Assembly: GCA_046330075.1 (NCBI GenBank)
Contig: JAXLTL010000002.1
Span: 322,037-386,036 of the forward strand
DNA: 64,000 nucleotides
Source: JAJTFW01 sp046330075
GTDB taxonomy: Bacteria > Bacteroidota > Bacteroidia > AKYH767-A > OLB10
Reading direction: 5' to 3'
Position numbers and translations under genes: made by a program. Of this stretch, positions 1 through 8,126 are shown piece by piece; position 1 is the first letter of the stretch, and every line of letters begins with the position of its first letter. The notes under the pieces are model-generated. The model was not told the origin of the DNA. It made no database searches and saw only the letters and a list, made by a program, of their open reading frames with translations.

Positions 1-157
1 GCAGCTCCCAGGTTACCACATCGCCTACAGCGATCGGGTTGGTGCTGTCGATGCCGCGCAGGCGCAGGGCTCCGCGTACCCGGCAGGAAACGGGCGCTTC
101 CTGATCGCGTTCTACCTGCATCCAGCTGCCGGTCGATTTTAAAACCCTTCCTTTCAC
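1..157 (-). CDS. rsgA: Ribosome small-subunit-dependent GTPase RsgA, N-terminal part (cut by window edge)
   Basis: The minus strand reads a GTG start at 157 and about 52 residues that match the N-terminal OB-fold of RsgA: the pieces GRVLKSTGSW, CRVRG, LRLRGI and TNPIAVGDVV are the typical family pattern. RsgA is a circularly permuted GTPase that helps late 30S ribosome maturation; its GTPase and zinc domains would lie beyond the left edge. The GTG start is supported by a -7 promoter element that ends only 4 bases before it, so the mRNA may lack a leader. It diverges from gldA with a 51-bp gap. Identification is by motif recognition on a short fragment. Confidence 0.85.
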   Translation of the reverse strand, partial: MKGRVLKSTGSWMQVERDQEAPVSCRVRGALRLRGIDSTNPIAVGDVVTWEL

Positions 158-208
158 CGTGCAAATATAGGCCACCCGACTCGTTTCATTCTATTACCTT
201 TGCAACGC
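158..208. promoter_or_regulatory. Divergent rsgA/gldA promoter region
   Basis: Two perfect TAnnTTTG -7 elements face away from each other in 51 bp: TATATTTG on the minus strand (169 to 162) for rsgA and TACCTTTG on the plus strand (195-202) for gldA. The start codons lie 4 and 6 bases beyond the last G, about where transcription would begin. Both messages may therefore be leaderless. No clear -33 TTG was seen for either. Confidence 0.6.
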
Positions 209-1123
209 ATGTCAATCCAGGTTCAGTCCATCACCAAGCTCTATGGTCCGCAGAAGGCCCTTGATGATGTTACGTTTACGGTAGATCCCGGACAGGTTGT
301 TGGCTTTTTGGGACCCAACGGCGCGGGGAAATCCACCATGATGAAAATTATCTCCTGCTTCATTCCCCAAACTTCCGGTTCGGTTTCGGTAGATGGGTTT
401 GATGTCCGTGAGCAGCCGATTGAAGTCCGCCGGCGGGTAGGGTATCTGCCGGAACACAATCCCCTGTATCTCGATATGTACGTGAAGGAGTTTCTGCGCT
501 ATGTGGGAGGTATCCAGCTGGGACTCAAGGACGCCACCAGGCGGGTGGATAAGATGATTGAAATGACCGGACTGGGACCCGAGCAGCACAAGAAAATCGG
601 CGCATTGTCAAAGGGTTACCGTCAGCGGGTAGGACTGGCACAAAGCATGATTCACGATCCGGGGGTGTTGATCCTGGATGAGCCTACTACCGGACTGGAC
701 CCCAATCAACTGGTTGAAATAAGGCAGCTTATACGTAACATTGGCCGCGAAAAAACCGTAATACTGTCAACCCATATCATGCAGGAAGTAGAAGCGATCT
801 GCAGCCGCGTGATAATTATTAACAAAGGAAAGATTGTCGCCAATGAAGCCACAGGGGTTTTAAGGCAGCAATCCACCGATGGAAATGCAGTGCTGGTAGA
901 GTTCGACAAGGACGTGGCAGAGGATGCGCTCAACCGCATTCCGGGTGTCGAAAAAGCGAAGCGTACACAGGGAAACACCTGGCTCATTGAAGGCAGGGAA
1001 GGGAAAGATATCCGGCAGGAGTTGTTTCGTTTTGCAGTGGACAAGGGACTTACCGTGATTACGCTGCAGAAGCAGGAGTCGAATCTCGAGTCAGTTTTCA
1101 GACAATTAACCGTTAATAAATAA
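209..1123 (+). CDS. gldA: GldA-type ABC transporter ATP-binding protein
   Basis: This 304-residue ABC ATPase has Walker A GPNGAGKST at 35-43, the signature LSKGYRQR at 133-140 and Walker B LILDEP at 154-159, with a C-terminal extension typical of the DrrA/GldA branch. In Flavobacterium johnsoniae GldA works with GldF and GldG in gliding; no such membrane partners lie in this window. A TTG start 9 bases upstream is possible but falls inside the -7 box TACCTTTG (195-202), so I chose the ATG at 209. It diverges from rsgA and precedes metK on the same strand. The gliding role is inferred from the family. Confidence 0.85.
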   Translation: MSIQVQSITKLYGPQKALDDVTFTVDPGQVVGFLGPNGAGKSTMMKIISCFIPQTSGSVSVDGFDVREQPIEVRRRVGYLPEHNPLYLDMYVKEFLRYVGGIQLGLKDATRRVDKMIEMTGLGPEQHKKIGALSKGYRQRVGLAQSMIHDPGVLILDEPTTGLDPNQLVEIRQLIRNIGREKTVILSTHIMQEVEAICSRVIIINKGKIVANEATGVLRQQSTDGNAVLVEFDKDVAEDALNRIPGVEKAKRTQGNTWLIEGREGKDIRQELFRFAVDKGLTVITLQKQESNLESVFRQLTVNK

Positions 1124-1139
1124 TCTCTCCCCATAAGTA

Positions 1140-1160
1140 CGCCAATTTCTATATTTGGCG
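1140..1160 (+). promoter_or_regulatory. metK promoter -7 element inside an inverted repeat
   Basis: A perfect TAnnTTTG element, TATATTTG, lies at 1150-1157, 36 bases before the metK start, leaving a leader of roughly 30 nt with no room for a SAM riboswitch. It overlaps a 6-bp inverted repeat, CGCCAA (1140-1145) and TTGGCG (1155-1160), that could be an operator or part of the gldA transcript end. Confidence 0.5.
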
Positions 1161-1193
1161 CTTCGAAAAAAGAAATAACTCAATCCCCATAAA

Positions 1194-2582
1194 ATGTCTT
1201 ATCTCTTCACTTCTGAATCAGTTTCTGAAGGTCATCCTGATAAGGTGGCTGATCAGATTTCCGATGCTCTCATCGATTATTTTCTGGCCTACGACCCTTC
1301 GTCAAAAGTGGCATGCGAAACGCTGGTTACTACCGGTCAGGTAGTATTGGCCGGCGAAGTTAAATCGCAGGCATACCTCGACGTGCAGGATATCGCACGC
1401 GAAGTGGTGCGCGATATCGGCTACACCAAAAGCGAATACATGTTCGAGGCGAACTCCTGCGGTATTCTCTCTGCCATTCACGAACAGTCGCCCGATATCA
1501 ATCAGGGTGTTGAGCGTAAGAAACCCGAAGAACAGGGTGCCGGCGATCAGGGTATGATGTTCGGTTATGCCAGCCGTGAGACCGATAACTACATGCCGCT
1601 TCCGCTGGAACTGGCGCATCTGCTCCTCCGCGAGCTGGCAGCACTCCGTCGCGAAAACAAAGCGATGAAGTACCTGCGTCCGGATGCAAAAAGCCAGGTG
1701 ACCATCGAATACAGCGATGATCATCAACCGATCCGCATCGATACCATCGTTATTTCCACACAGCACGATGATTTCGCTGCCGAGAAGAAAATGCTCGATC
1801 AGATCACGAAGGATGTGAAGGCAATTCTCATCCCGCGGATCATGAAGAAACTGCCGAAGCGTGTGCAGGCCCTCTTCAACGATAAAATCAAATATCATAT
1901 CAACCCGACCGGTAAGTTTGTGATCGGCGGACCTCACGGCGATACCGGTCTTACCGGACGTAAAATCATCGTGGATACCTACGGTGGCAAAGGCGCGCAC
2001 GGTGGTGGTGCCTTCTCCGGTAAAGATCCTTCCAAAGTGGATCGTTCTGCAGCCTATGCGGCCCGTCACGTTGCCAAGCACCTCGTTGCTGCCGGTGTAT
2101 GCGACGAAGCACTTGTGCAGGTGGCGTATGCCATCGGTGTGGCGAAGCCGGTTGGTTTATATGTGAATACCTACGGTACTGCGAAAGTGCCGATGACCGA
2201 CGGACAAATCGCATCGATCCTGAGCAAAATGCAGGAGTTCGATATGCGTCCGTACTTCATCGAGAAACGCTTTGCACTGCGTACGCCGATCTACCGCGAA
2301 ACGGCTGCATACGGACATATGGGCCGTGAGTCGAAGGAAGTAGTAAAGGTGTTCAACAAAGGCAAGAAAACCGAGAAGAAAGTGAAAGTGGTACTCTTCC
2401 CATGGGAACGTCTCAATGCGGTAGATGCCACCAAGAAAGCTTTCGGACTCACCGGAGTGGCTGCAGGTAAATCTGCAAAGACAGCTAAACCGGCAGTGAA
2501 AGTGGTTGCGAAACCGGCTTCAAATGGTAAGTCAACCGTGAAGAAAGCGAAGGAAACCAAGCAGCTTACTTTGCTGGCCTGA
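1194..2582 (+). CDS. metK: S-adenosylmethionine synthase with basic C-terminal tail
   Basis: MetK makes S-adenosylmethionine from methionine and ATP in the cytoplasm. Visible family motifs are GHPDKVADQISDA near the N-terminus, GAGDQGMMFGYA, GGPHGDTGLTGRK and GGGAFSGKDPSKVDRSAAY. The protein has 462 residues against 384 in E. coli. Part of the excess is a low-complexity tail of about 40 residues rich in Lys, Ala and Val after the conserved core (from about 420). The tail resembles the Lys/Ala/Pro tail of TopA in this window. A strong terminator follows. Confidence 0.95.
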   Translation: MSYLFTSESVSEGHPDKVADQISDALIDYFLAYDPSSKVACETLVTTGQVVLAGEVKSQAYLDVQDIAREVVRDIGYTKSEYMFEANSCGILSAIHEQSPDINQGVERKKPEEQGAGDQGMMFGYASRETDNYMPLPLELAHLLLRELAALRRENKAMKYLRPDAKSQVTIEYSDDHQPIRIDTIVISTQHDDFAAEKKMLDQITKDVKAILIPRIMKKLPKRVQALFNDKIKYHINPTGKFVIGGPHGDTGLTGRKIIVDTYGGKGAHGGGAFSGKDPSKVDRSAAYAARHVAKHLVAAGVCDEALVQVAYAIGVAKPVGLYVNTYGTAKVPMTDGQIASILSKMQEFDMRPYFIEKRFALRTPIYRETAAYGHMGRESKEVVKVFNKGKKTEKKVKVVLFPWERLNAVDATKKAFGLTGVAAGKSAKTAKPAVKVVAKPASNGKSTVKKAKETKQLTLLA

Positions 2583-2604
2583 TCCTGATACATACACAAT
2601 AATT

Positions 2605-2637
2605 AAAAAGGCTGCTTTCAATGAAAGCGGCCTTTTT
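2605..2637 (+). terminator. Rho-independent terminator after metK
   Basis: A near-perfect 16-bp stem (arms 2605-2620 and 2622-2637, one T-G pair) runs from an A-tract into a T-tract. It sits 23 bases after the metK stop and separates metK from the peroxiredoxin gene. Confidence 0.85.
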
Positions 2638-2767
2638 ATTTGGCAAGCTCCTTCTTACTTTATTTTATAGGTCATTGCGAATGACCTTTATCATATGCCA
2701 TAAAAGTTACAGAATCAAAGGCGGAAAAAGGCGAAATTTGCATCCTCAAATTCTCAAAAAAATAATC

Positions 2768-3322
2768 ATGTCAAACAGAATGTTAAGCGTAGGGTCAGTG
2801 TTCCCGGAGTTTAATAAGAAAGCCGTTGTTTCCATCGAAAAAGGAAACGAGTTCTATGAAGTAACTTCCGAAGATCACAAGAAATCCGGTAAATGGATGG
2901 TGATGTTCTGGTGGCCGAAAGATTTCACGTTTGTGTGTCCGACCGAAATCGCCGAATTCAATAAAAACTTCCAGGAATTTGCTGATCGTGATGCGATGCT
3001 GATCGGTGCGAGTACTGACAGTGAGTATGTACACCTGGCCTGGAGAAAAGATCATGCTGACCTGAAAGGATTGAAATTCCCGATGCTGGCAGATACTTCC
3101 AAGTCACTGGCTGAAGAACTCGGAATTCTGGGCGGCGCCGACCGCGTAGCCTATCGTGTAACCTACATCGTGGATCCGCAGGGCATCATCCGCTGGACCT
3201 GCATCAATGATCTCTCGGTAGGCCGTAATGTAGCTGAAGTATTGCGTGTACTGGATGCACTGCAAACCGACGAACTTTGTCCGTGCAACTGGGTGAAGGG
3301 ACAGGAAACTTTACACGTTTAA
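2768..3322 (+). CDS. Peroxiredoxin, AhpC/TSA family (2-Cys)
   Basis: The 184-residue protein reduces hydrogen peroxide and alkyl hydroperoxides. The peroxidatic cysteine is C57 in DFTFVCPTEI, and C-terminal cysteines C171 and C173 in ELCPCNW fit a resolving site. An in-frame ATG at 2621 would start inside the metK terminator and add 49 unrelated residues, so I chose the ATG at 2768, just ahead of the thioredoxin fold. The next gene, 3 bases downstream, is an AhpD-type disulfide reductase that likely recycles it. No AhpF is nearby. A TTTG near 2740 may be its -7 element. Confidence 0.9.
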   Translation: MSNRMLSVGSVFPEFNKKAVVSIEKGNEFYEVTSEDHKKSGKWMVMFWWPKDFTFVCPTEIAEFNKNFQEFADRDAMLIGASTDSEYVHLAWRKDHADLKGLKFPMLADTSKSLAEELGILGGADRVAYRVTYIVDPQGIIRWTCINDLSVGRNVAEVLRVLDALQTDELCPCNWVKGQETLHV

Positions 3323-3325
3323 ACG

Positions 3326-3913
3326 ATGTCGGAAACGATCACCCATGAAACCGTGCTGAGTCTTGCGGCTTCGCTGAACGCGGATCCGGAAAAACTCGGT
3401 GAAGGCGTAAAGCTGCTGGCCGCGACCGATCATAAATACCTCCGTGATTTCAAAATCAATGTGACCAATGCGTTGAAGTTTGCAACGCTGTCGCAGAAGG
3501 AGAGCTATCTCCTGGCGCTGGCGGCGGCGGTGAATGATCAGCAACCGTATTTCAAAGAAGTGTTCGGATCACTCGCGAAAGAAGCGGGAGCCACTGAGGG
3601 TGAGATTGCCGAAACGTATGCCTGTGTATCCTTGCTCAGCGTAAACAATGTGTATTATCGCTTTAAGCATTTCGTTAAGAAAGAAGTGTATCAGAACATG
3701 CCGGCCGGAATACGGATGAGCATCATGATGACACCGGCGATGGGGAAAGAGTTCTTCGAGCTGATGAGTCTGGCAGTATCGGCGCTCAATGGTTGCGAGA
3801 TGTGTGTAGCTTCGCACGAAGAGTCGCTCATGAAAATGGGCACTGAGCCTCAGCGCGTATTTGATGCGGTGAGAGTCGTGGCGATGATGCGCGGCATGTA
3901 CCAGCTCAGCTGA
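3326..3913 (+). CDS. AhpD-like alkylhydroperoxidase (carboxymuconolactone decarboxylase fold)
   Basis: The 195-residue helical protein carries the AhpD/CMD redox motif C157-E-M-C160 followed by H164 (NGCEMCVASHEES). In mycobacterial AhpD the equivalent CxxC and histidine act as a disulfide relay to the peroxiredoxin AhpC. Here the gene starts 3 bases after the peroxiredoxin, so the pair is almost certainly one operon and one antioxidant unit. The operon ends at a symmetric terminator shared with the converging DUF2461 gene. The electron donor cannot be told from the sequence. Confidence 0.85.
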   Translation: MSETITHETVLSLAASLNADPEKLGEGVKLLAATDHKYLRDFKINVTNALKFATLSQKESYLLALAAAVNDQQPYFKEVFGSLAKEAGATEGEIAETYACVSLLSVNNVYYRFKHFVKKEVYQNMPAGIRMSIMMTPAMGKEFFELMSLAVSALNGCEMCVASHEESLMKMGTEPQRVFDAVRVVAMMRGMYQLS

Positions 3914-3932
3914 AGGAGAAATTGTAGGACAG

Positions 3933-3968
3933 AAAAAGAAAGGCTGCATTTTCGCAGCCTTTCTTTTT
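3933..3968. terminator. Bidirectional terminator between ahpD-like gene and DUF2461 gene
   Basis: A perfect 15-bp stem (arms 3933-3947 and 3954-3968, 6-base loop) is flanked by A-rich and T-rich runs, so it can stop transcription from both converging genes. The stop codon of the minus-strand gene lies 3 bases further on. Confidence 0.85.
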
Positions 3969-3970
3969 TA

Positions 3971-4639
3971 TCAGTCGTTGACGCGGTTCAGAAAATCCAA
4001 TAACGGCAACAGTGCCTTGTACGAAGCCACGCAGGATTTGATGAGATCCTTCGATTTTAACTGTGTCAACGTAAGCGGTTCGGTAGCGATGAAGCTGGTG
4101 TATTTCAGAAACTCAGCAGCAGGGTGCTCCGGGTCGATGCCTTTCGGGACGCGTGTAAGTGTGTGTTCAGATTCAAGTGCTCCAAAATGCTTTTTAAAGT
4201 TTTTGTCTTTCACGATGTTGAAAAACTCTTCGTGGTTGTATTCAATTTCCTGACGGATTTTCTTCAGCAGCGGAGCTTCCGGCATGTAATACCCTCCGCC
4301 GATAAACGATCCCCATCCGCCTTCGGGTTCCACATGCATGTAGAAGCCGGCCTTCACCGATTTCTTACCGCCAATTTTCAGGGAAGCGCCGAAGTTGGAT
4401 TTATAAGGTTCCTTGTTTTTGCTGAATCTAACGTCTCTGTATATCCGAAAAACACAATCTTTCGGAGTGATGCCGGCCAGGCGTTTGTCGGTCTTTACCA
4501 GTTCAGCAATCAGGCGGGTGAGAAAATCTTCGAAATCCTTTTTTGCTGTTTCGTAGGTATCCCGGTTGGCTTCAAACCACTCACGGTTATTGTTTTTACT
4601 CAGGTCTTTCAGGAACTTTAAGGTATGTTGCTGGAGCAT
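3971..4639 (-). CDS. DUF2461 family protein
   Basis: This 222-residue protein matches the DUF2461 (TIGR02453) pattern: LKFLKDLSKNNNREWF at the N-terminus, then FRIYRDVRFSKNKEPYK, GASLKIGGKK, YMHVEPEGG and GGGYYMPE. The family is common in Bacteroidota and its biochemical function is unknown. There is no signal peptide or membrane segment, so it is likely cytoplasmic. It is a single gene, converging on the peroxiredoxin/AhpD pair. A TATATTTA sequence close upstream may be its -7 element. Confidence 0.8.
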   Translation of the reverse strand: MLQQHTLKFLKDLSKNNNREWFEANRDTYETAKKDFEDFLTRLIAELVKTDKRLAGITPKDCVFRIYRDVRFSKNKEPYKSNFGASLKIGGKKSVKAGFYMHVEPEGGWGSFIGGGYYMPEAPLLKKIRQEIEYNHEEFFNIVKDKNFKKHFGALESEHTLTRVPKGIDPEHPAAEFLKYTSFIATEPLTLTQLKSKDLIKSCVASYKALLPLLDFLNRVND

Positions 4640-4742
4640 ATTGGGGTTTTGAACAAGTTGGGTGTAAATATAAGTAATTGTTTGTTAGTGATTTAATAAA
4701 AAAATAGGGCAAGGTATTTGTGAATGAAGGAACTTTCTTCTT

Positions 4743-4750
4743 TACATTTG
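4743..4750 (+). promoter_or_regulatory. -7 element upstream of the small acidic protein
   Basis: TACATTTG is a perfect TAnnTTTG match, 76 bases before the ATG at 4827, which would leave a leader of about 70 nt. No other good candidate was seen in this gap. Confidence 0.4.
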
Positions 4751-4826
4751 TCTCAACCATAAGGCCTGTGTACATCAACCGATTAACCTGAATAAAACCA
4801 ACCCCATTTCACTTGCTAACCAACAA

Positions 4827-5060
4827 ATGAAAATCCCTAAGAAGACGGCAAAGACAGTAGCCGAGAAATCTAAGAAGGCTGCGGAAGGAAAAAACCGCAA
4901 AATGGAACCTCTGAAATCGAAAGAACTCAAGAATCAGCGTTTTGATGATTTTGATGACGAAGAAGTAGAAGAAGAGGATGATGAAATCGATCCATCCATG
5001 ATGGACGATAACTTTAAAGGCTTCGATGACGTGTACGACGACGAGGACGACGATTTATAA
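4827..5060 (+). CDS. Small charge-segregated hypothetical protein
   Basis: I do not recognise this 77-residue protein as a named family. The first half is strongly basic (Lys-rich to about residue 37). The second half is strongly acidic (runs of Asp and Glu such as FDDEEVEEEDDEID and a DDEDDDL end). It has no signal peptide, cysteines or membrane segment and is probably intrinsically disordered. The start has a plausible upstream -7 element. The last 6 bases overlap the end of the converging anmK gene. Similar small acidic proteins occur in Bacteroidota, but a function is not known to me. Confidence 0.65.
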   Translation: MKIPKKTAKTVAEKSKKAAEGKNRKMEPLKSKELKNQRFDDFDDEEVEEEDDEIDPSMMDDNFKGFDDVYDDEDDDL

Positions 5061-6131
5061 TCCTCTGTACAACGCTCCGCCAATGTGATCTTTTACCGAA
5101 CCAGTTGCACTATCGAAGACATTAATACTCCCCCAAAAATTTAAGGCTCCGAGGAACGCGAATACAATCGCTTCTTTGAAATTGATCAGTTGTTCATCCG
5201 GGACAACCAGCTTTGTATTGCCTTTTTCCTGCATCTTTTCGAGCAGGAAGGAATGATACGCACCGCCTCCGGTCACCAGGACGGAAGCACCGGCAGGCAT
5301 TGCGCGGAAAACATCCGCATGCCGCAAGGCGATATGTTCGCACACGGTAGCGCTCAAATCCGCCGGACTGCCTTCTTCCAGAAGTGGACGGAAAGACAGT
5401 TCGTACCATTCACGGCCCAGCGACTTTGGTCCACTCTGTACGTAAAAGGGCAGGGCGTTCATTTTTTCGAGAAGCGAAGGGATAATCCGGCCACTGCGGG
5501 CTAGCGCACCAGCCTCATCATACGCACGTCCGGTACGCTGTGCGAGTTCATTCAACGCCATGTTCACCGGACAGATATCCCAGGCTATTCTTCTTCCGTC
5601 CTTCACCAGTGAAATATTAGCGATACCTCCCAGGTTCAGGCAGGCGGTAAATTCAGCGAACAGGAAATGGTCACCAACCGGCACCAGCGGGGCACCCTGA
5701 CCGTTCAGTGCCACATCCTTTGACCTGAAATCACATACCGTATCCAGGCCGGTTATAGCTGCGATATGGGCACCTGAGCCAATCTGTGTCGTATAACCCC
5801 GGGACGGCTGGTGGAAAACGGTATGGCCATGGGAGGCAATCAGAAGGGGGGAAAGACCATGCTTTTTTCTGAACAAATTAATCGTTTCGCCGTATAATTT
5901 TCCCAATGCTGCATCGGTTTCAAACACCGAGGCGGCAGGTGCCGAAAATAACGAGGTCAGCCGCTGCGTCCAATCCGGGTGATAAGCAATGGTTTCAGCT
6001 GCCAGGAGGGTATAACGATACCGCTCTCCGTTGAAATCAAACCTGCAGGCAGCCAGGTCGATTCCGTCGAGTGAGGTGCCGGACATGAGTCCGATCACAT
6101 CCAGAGAACCGGTGGTAGAAGTGGAAATCAT
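5055..6131 (-). CDS. anmK: Anhydro-N-acetylmuramic acid kinase
   Basis: AnmK opens and phosphorylates 1,6-anhydro-MurNAc to MurNAc-6-phosphate during murein recycling. The 358-residue protein shows the family's ATP-binding and substrate motifs: GLMSGTSLDGIDLA at the N-terminus, ASHGHTVFHQP, LGGIANISLV and VTGGGAYHSF. A start 27 bases further upstream is possible, but the ATG at 6131 lies 5 bases past a TTTCTTTG -7-like element (6144 to 6137), and the conserved domain begins soon after it. It overlaps the converging acidic-protein gene by 6 bases. No murQ is in the window. Confidence 0.92.
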   Translation of the reverse strand: MISTSTTGSLDVIGLMSGTSLDGIDLAACRFDFNGERYRYTLLAAETIAYHPDWTQRLTSLFSAPAASVFETDAALGKLYGETINLFRKKHGLSPLLIASHGHTVFHQPSRGYTTQIGSGAHIAAITGLDTVCDFRSKDVALNGQGAPLVPVGDHFLFAEFTACLNLGGIANISLVKDGRRIAWDICPVNMALNELAQRTGRAYDEAGALARSGRIIPSLLEKMNALPFYVQSGPKSLGREWYELSFRPLLEEGSPADLSATVCEHIALRHADVFRAMPAGASVLVTGGGAYHSFLLEKMQEKGNTKLVVPDEQLINFKEAIVFAFLGALNFWGSINVFDSATGSVKDHIGGALYRGL

Positions 6132-6182
6132 AACTGCAAAGAAAATCTTTCTTTTCAATGGGTTTCACGACGCTGAAAGCTT

Positions 6183-6190
6183 TATTTTTG
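6183..6190 (+). promoter_or_regulatory. -7 element of the acyl-CoA dehydrogenase gene
   Basis: TATTTTTG matches TAnnTTTG exactly and lies 21 bases before the ATG at 6212. No strong -33 TTG is seen. Confidence 0.5.
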
Positions 6191-6211
6191 ACAACCTAAG
6201 AAAACTGAATT

Positions 6212-7351
6212 ATGATCTTTCAACTGAGCGAAGAACATCTGATGATACAACAGGCTGCGCGCGACTTTGCGCAGCAGGAACTCCTTCCCGGCGTTATTGA
6301 ACGTGACGAGCACCAAAAATTCCCTGCCGAGCAGATCAAGCGTCTGGGCGAGCTGGGATTTCTGGGTATGATGGTGGATCCCAAATACGGCGGCGGCGGT
6401 ATGGATGCCATCTCCTACGTTCTGGCGATGGAAGAAATTTCAAAAGTGGATTCTTCAGTTTCGGTATGCATGTCGGTTAATAACAGTCTTGTTTGCTGGG
6501 GGCTTGAAACATACGGTACTGAAGAGCAAAAGCAGAAATACCTGGTTCCCCTGGCCAAGGGGGAAATCATCGGTGCGTTTTGCCTTTCTGAGCCGGAAGC
6601 GGGATCGGATGCTACTTCCCAGCGCACTACTGCGATTGACAAAGGGGATCATTATCTCCTGAACGGAACCAAGAACTGGATCACCAACGGCAGTTCTGCC
6701 AGTGTGTACCTGGTGATGGCGCAAACGGATGTAGCCAAGGGACATAAAGGCATTAATTGCCTGATTGTTGAGAAAGGAACACCCGGTTTCACGGTCGGAC
6801 CTAAAGAAAACAAACTCGGTATCCGTGGATCCGATACACATAGCCTGATGTTTCAGGATGTAAAAGTGCCGAAAGAAAACCGTATCGGCGAAGACGGATT
6901 CGGTTTTAAGTTCGCCATGAAAACCCTCACGGGCGGACGTATCGGCATTGCATCACAGGCATTGGGAATTGCCAGCGGAGCGTATGAGCTCGCGCTGAAA
7001 TACTCTAAAGAACGTAAGGCATTCGGAACAGAGATCTCCAATCATCAGGCGATTCAGTTTAAGCTTGCCGATATGGCCACAGAAATTGAAGCAGCGCGCC
7101 TGCTCTGCCTCAAAGCTGCCTGGCAAAAAGATAACGGACTCGATTATAACCAGGCCAGCAGTATGGCGAAGCTTTTTGCATCAGAAGTAGCGATGCGTAC
7201 AACCGTAGAAGCGGTGCAGATCCATGGTGGTTACGGGTATGTAAAAGAATTCCATGTTGAACGACTCATGCGTGATGCAAAGATCACCCAGATCTACGAA
7301 GGTACTTCAGAAGTACAGCGTATCGTGATTGCCCGCAGTGTCCTCCAGTAA
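6212..7351 (+). CDS. Acyl-CoA dehydrogenase (short-chain/butyryl type)
   Basis: This 379-residue FAD enzyme oxidises acyl-CoA to trans-2-enoyl-CoA. It has the three-domain acyl-CoA dehydrogenase layout and both family signatures: AFCLSEPEAGSD in the middle and QIYEGTSEVQR near the C-terminus, whose first Glu is the usual catalytic base in short-chain enzymes. The length is normal for the family. Exact chain-length preference cannot be read from sequence. No electron-transfer flavoprotein or enoyl-CoA hydratase genes are adjacent. The polysaccharide export gene begins 4 bases later and may be co-transcribed. Confidence 0.92.
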   Translation: MIFQLSEEHLMIQQAARDFAQQELLPGVIERDEHQKFPAEQIKRLGELGFLGMMVDPKYGGGGMDAISYVLAMEEISKVDSSVSVCMSVNNSLVCWGLETYGTEEQKQKYLVPLAKGEIIGAFCLSEPEAGSDATSQRTTAIDKGDHYLLNGTKNWITNGSSASVYLVMAQTDVAKGHKGINCLIVEKGTPGFTVGPKENKLGIRGSDTHSLMFQDVKVPKENRIGEDGFGFKFAMKTLTGGRIGIASQALGIASGAYELALKYSKERKAFGTEISNHQAIQFKLADMATEIEAARLLCLKAAWQKDNGLDYNQASSMAKLFASEVAMRTTVEAVQIHGGYGYVKEFHVERLMRDAKITQIYEGTSEVQRIVIARSVLQ

Positions 7352-7355
7352 GCGT

Positions 7356-8126
7356 ATGATAAAAACCAGCCTGCATAATTACATTTTAATTCTTCTCTCC
7401 CTCTGGTTGTTGGGGTCCTGTACTCCTCAGCGGAAGCTTGTTTATCTGCAGGGTGATGCGAAGCTCTTCGCGAAAGACACTTCCGGTTTTGAGATGAAGT
7501 TGTTTCCGGGAGATATTCTGATGGTGCAGTTATTCACCATTAACCCGGAAGCATTTCCAGGTTTGGGAATGTCGGCTGGAAATAACGAAGGAAACGATAA
7601 CCGATCAGCCTATGAAAAGGGATTTGTGCTGGATAAAAACGGAATCCTCAATCTGCCGTATGTGGGGGCCATACAGCTCAACGGGCTGACGTTACAGGCA
7701 GCTCACGATACCATTGTGCAGCGGTTCAGGAAGTTTATAGACGATCCCGTGATCGTTATGAAGAAGCTCAGCTTCAAAGTATCCGTTTTGGGAGAGGTGA
7801 ATCGTCCGGGCTTGTATTATGTTCCCAACGAAGAGCTCACTCTGCTTGAAGCACTGGCGATGGCCGGCGATCTGAACAACTTTGCCGACCGAACCAAATT
7901 GCGCATTCTGCGTAAGAATGGCTCCGGTACTGATGAGATCGTTGTTGATCTCACCAGTAAAGAAGCCTTCACCGGTGCGAGTAAATACATTTATCCGGAT
8001 GATGTCATCTATATTCAGCCTACACGGAAGAAAGCCTTTACAGCGATCTCTCCGGCAACAGCGGTGGTTACCTCACTGCTGACCGCTGTGGCGCTGCTTG
8101 CAACTGCTTATTTCCGCTCCAAATGA
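7356..8126 (+). CDS. Wza-like polysaccharide export lipoprotein
   Basis: The 256-residue protein has a lipoprotein signal (LWLLGSC, C22), a Poly_export domain (about 45-140) containing YVGAIQLNGLTLQAAHD, an SLBB-type domain (about 145-215, VLGEVNRPGLYYVPN) and a hydrophobic segment near the C-terminus. It should form the outer-membrane side of a capsule or exopolysaccharide export channel. I start at 7356 because 9 further upstream residues spoil the signal peptide. Its stop overlaps the start of the Wzc-like gene (ATGA), so the two are translationally coupled. The C-terminal membrane segment is a feature of some Bacteroidota Wza proteins. Confidence 0.88.
   Translation: MIKTSLHNYILILLSLWLLGSCTPQRKLVYLQGDAKLFAKDTSGFEMKLFPGDILMVQLFTINPEAFPGLGMSAGNNEGNDNRSAYEKGFVLDKNGILNLPYVGAIQLNGLTLQAAHDTIVQRFRKFIDDPVIVMKKLSFKVSVLGEVNRPGLYYVPNEELTLLEALAMAGDLNNFADRTKLRILRKNGSGTDEIVVDLTSKEAFTGASKYIYPDDVIYIQPTRKKAFTAISPATAVVTSLLTAVALLATAYFRSK

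Noticed and set aside
1158..1193. SAM riboswitch ahead of metK
   Set aside because: The leader after the -7 element is only about 30 bases, too short for a known SAM riboswitch.
1302..2081. 259-codon open frame opposite metK
   Set aside because: Antisense shadow of a strongly conserved enzyme.
2621..2767. N-terminal extension of the peroxiredoxin from an upstream ATG
   Set aside because: The ATG lies in the metK terminator and the 49 added residues do not resemble the family.
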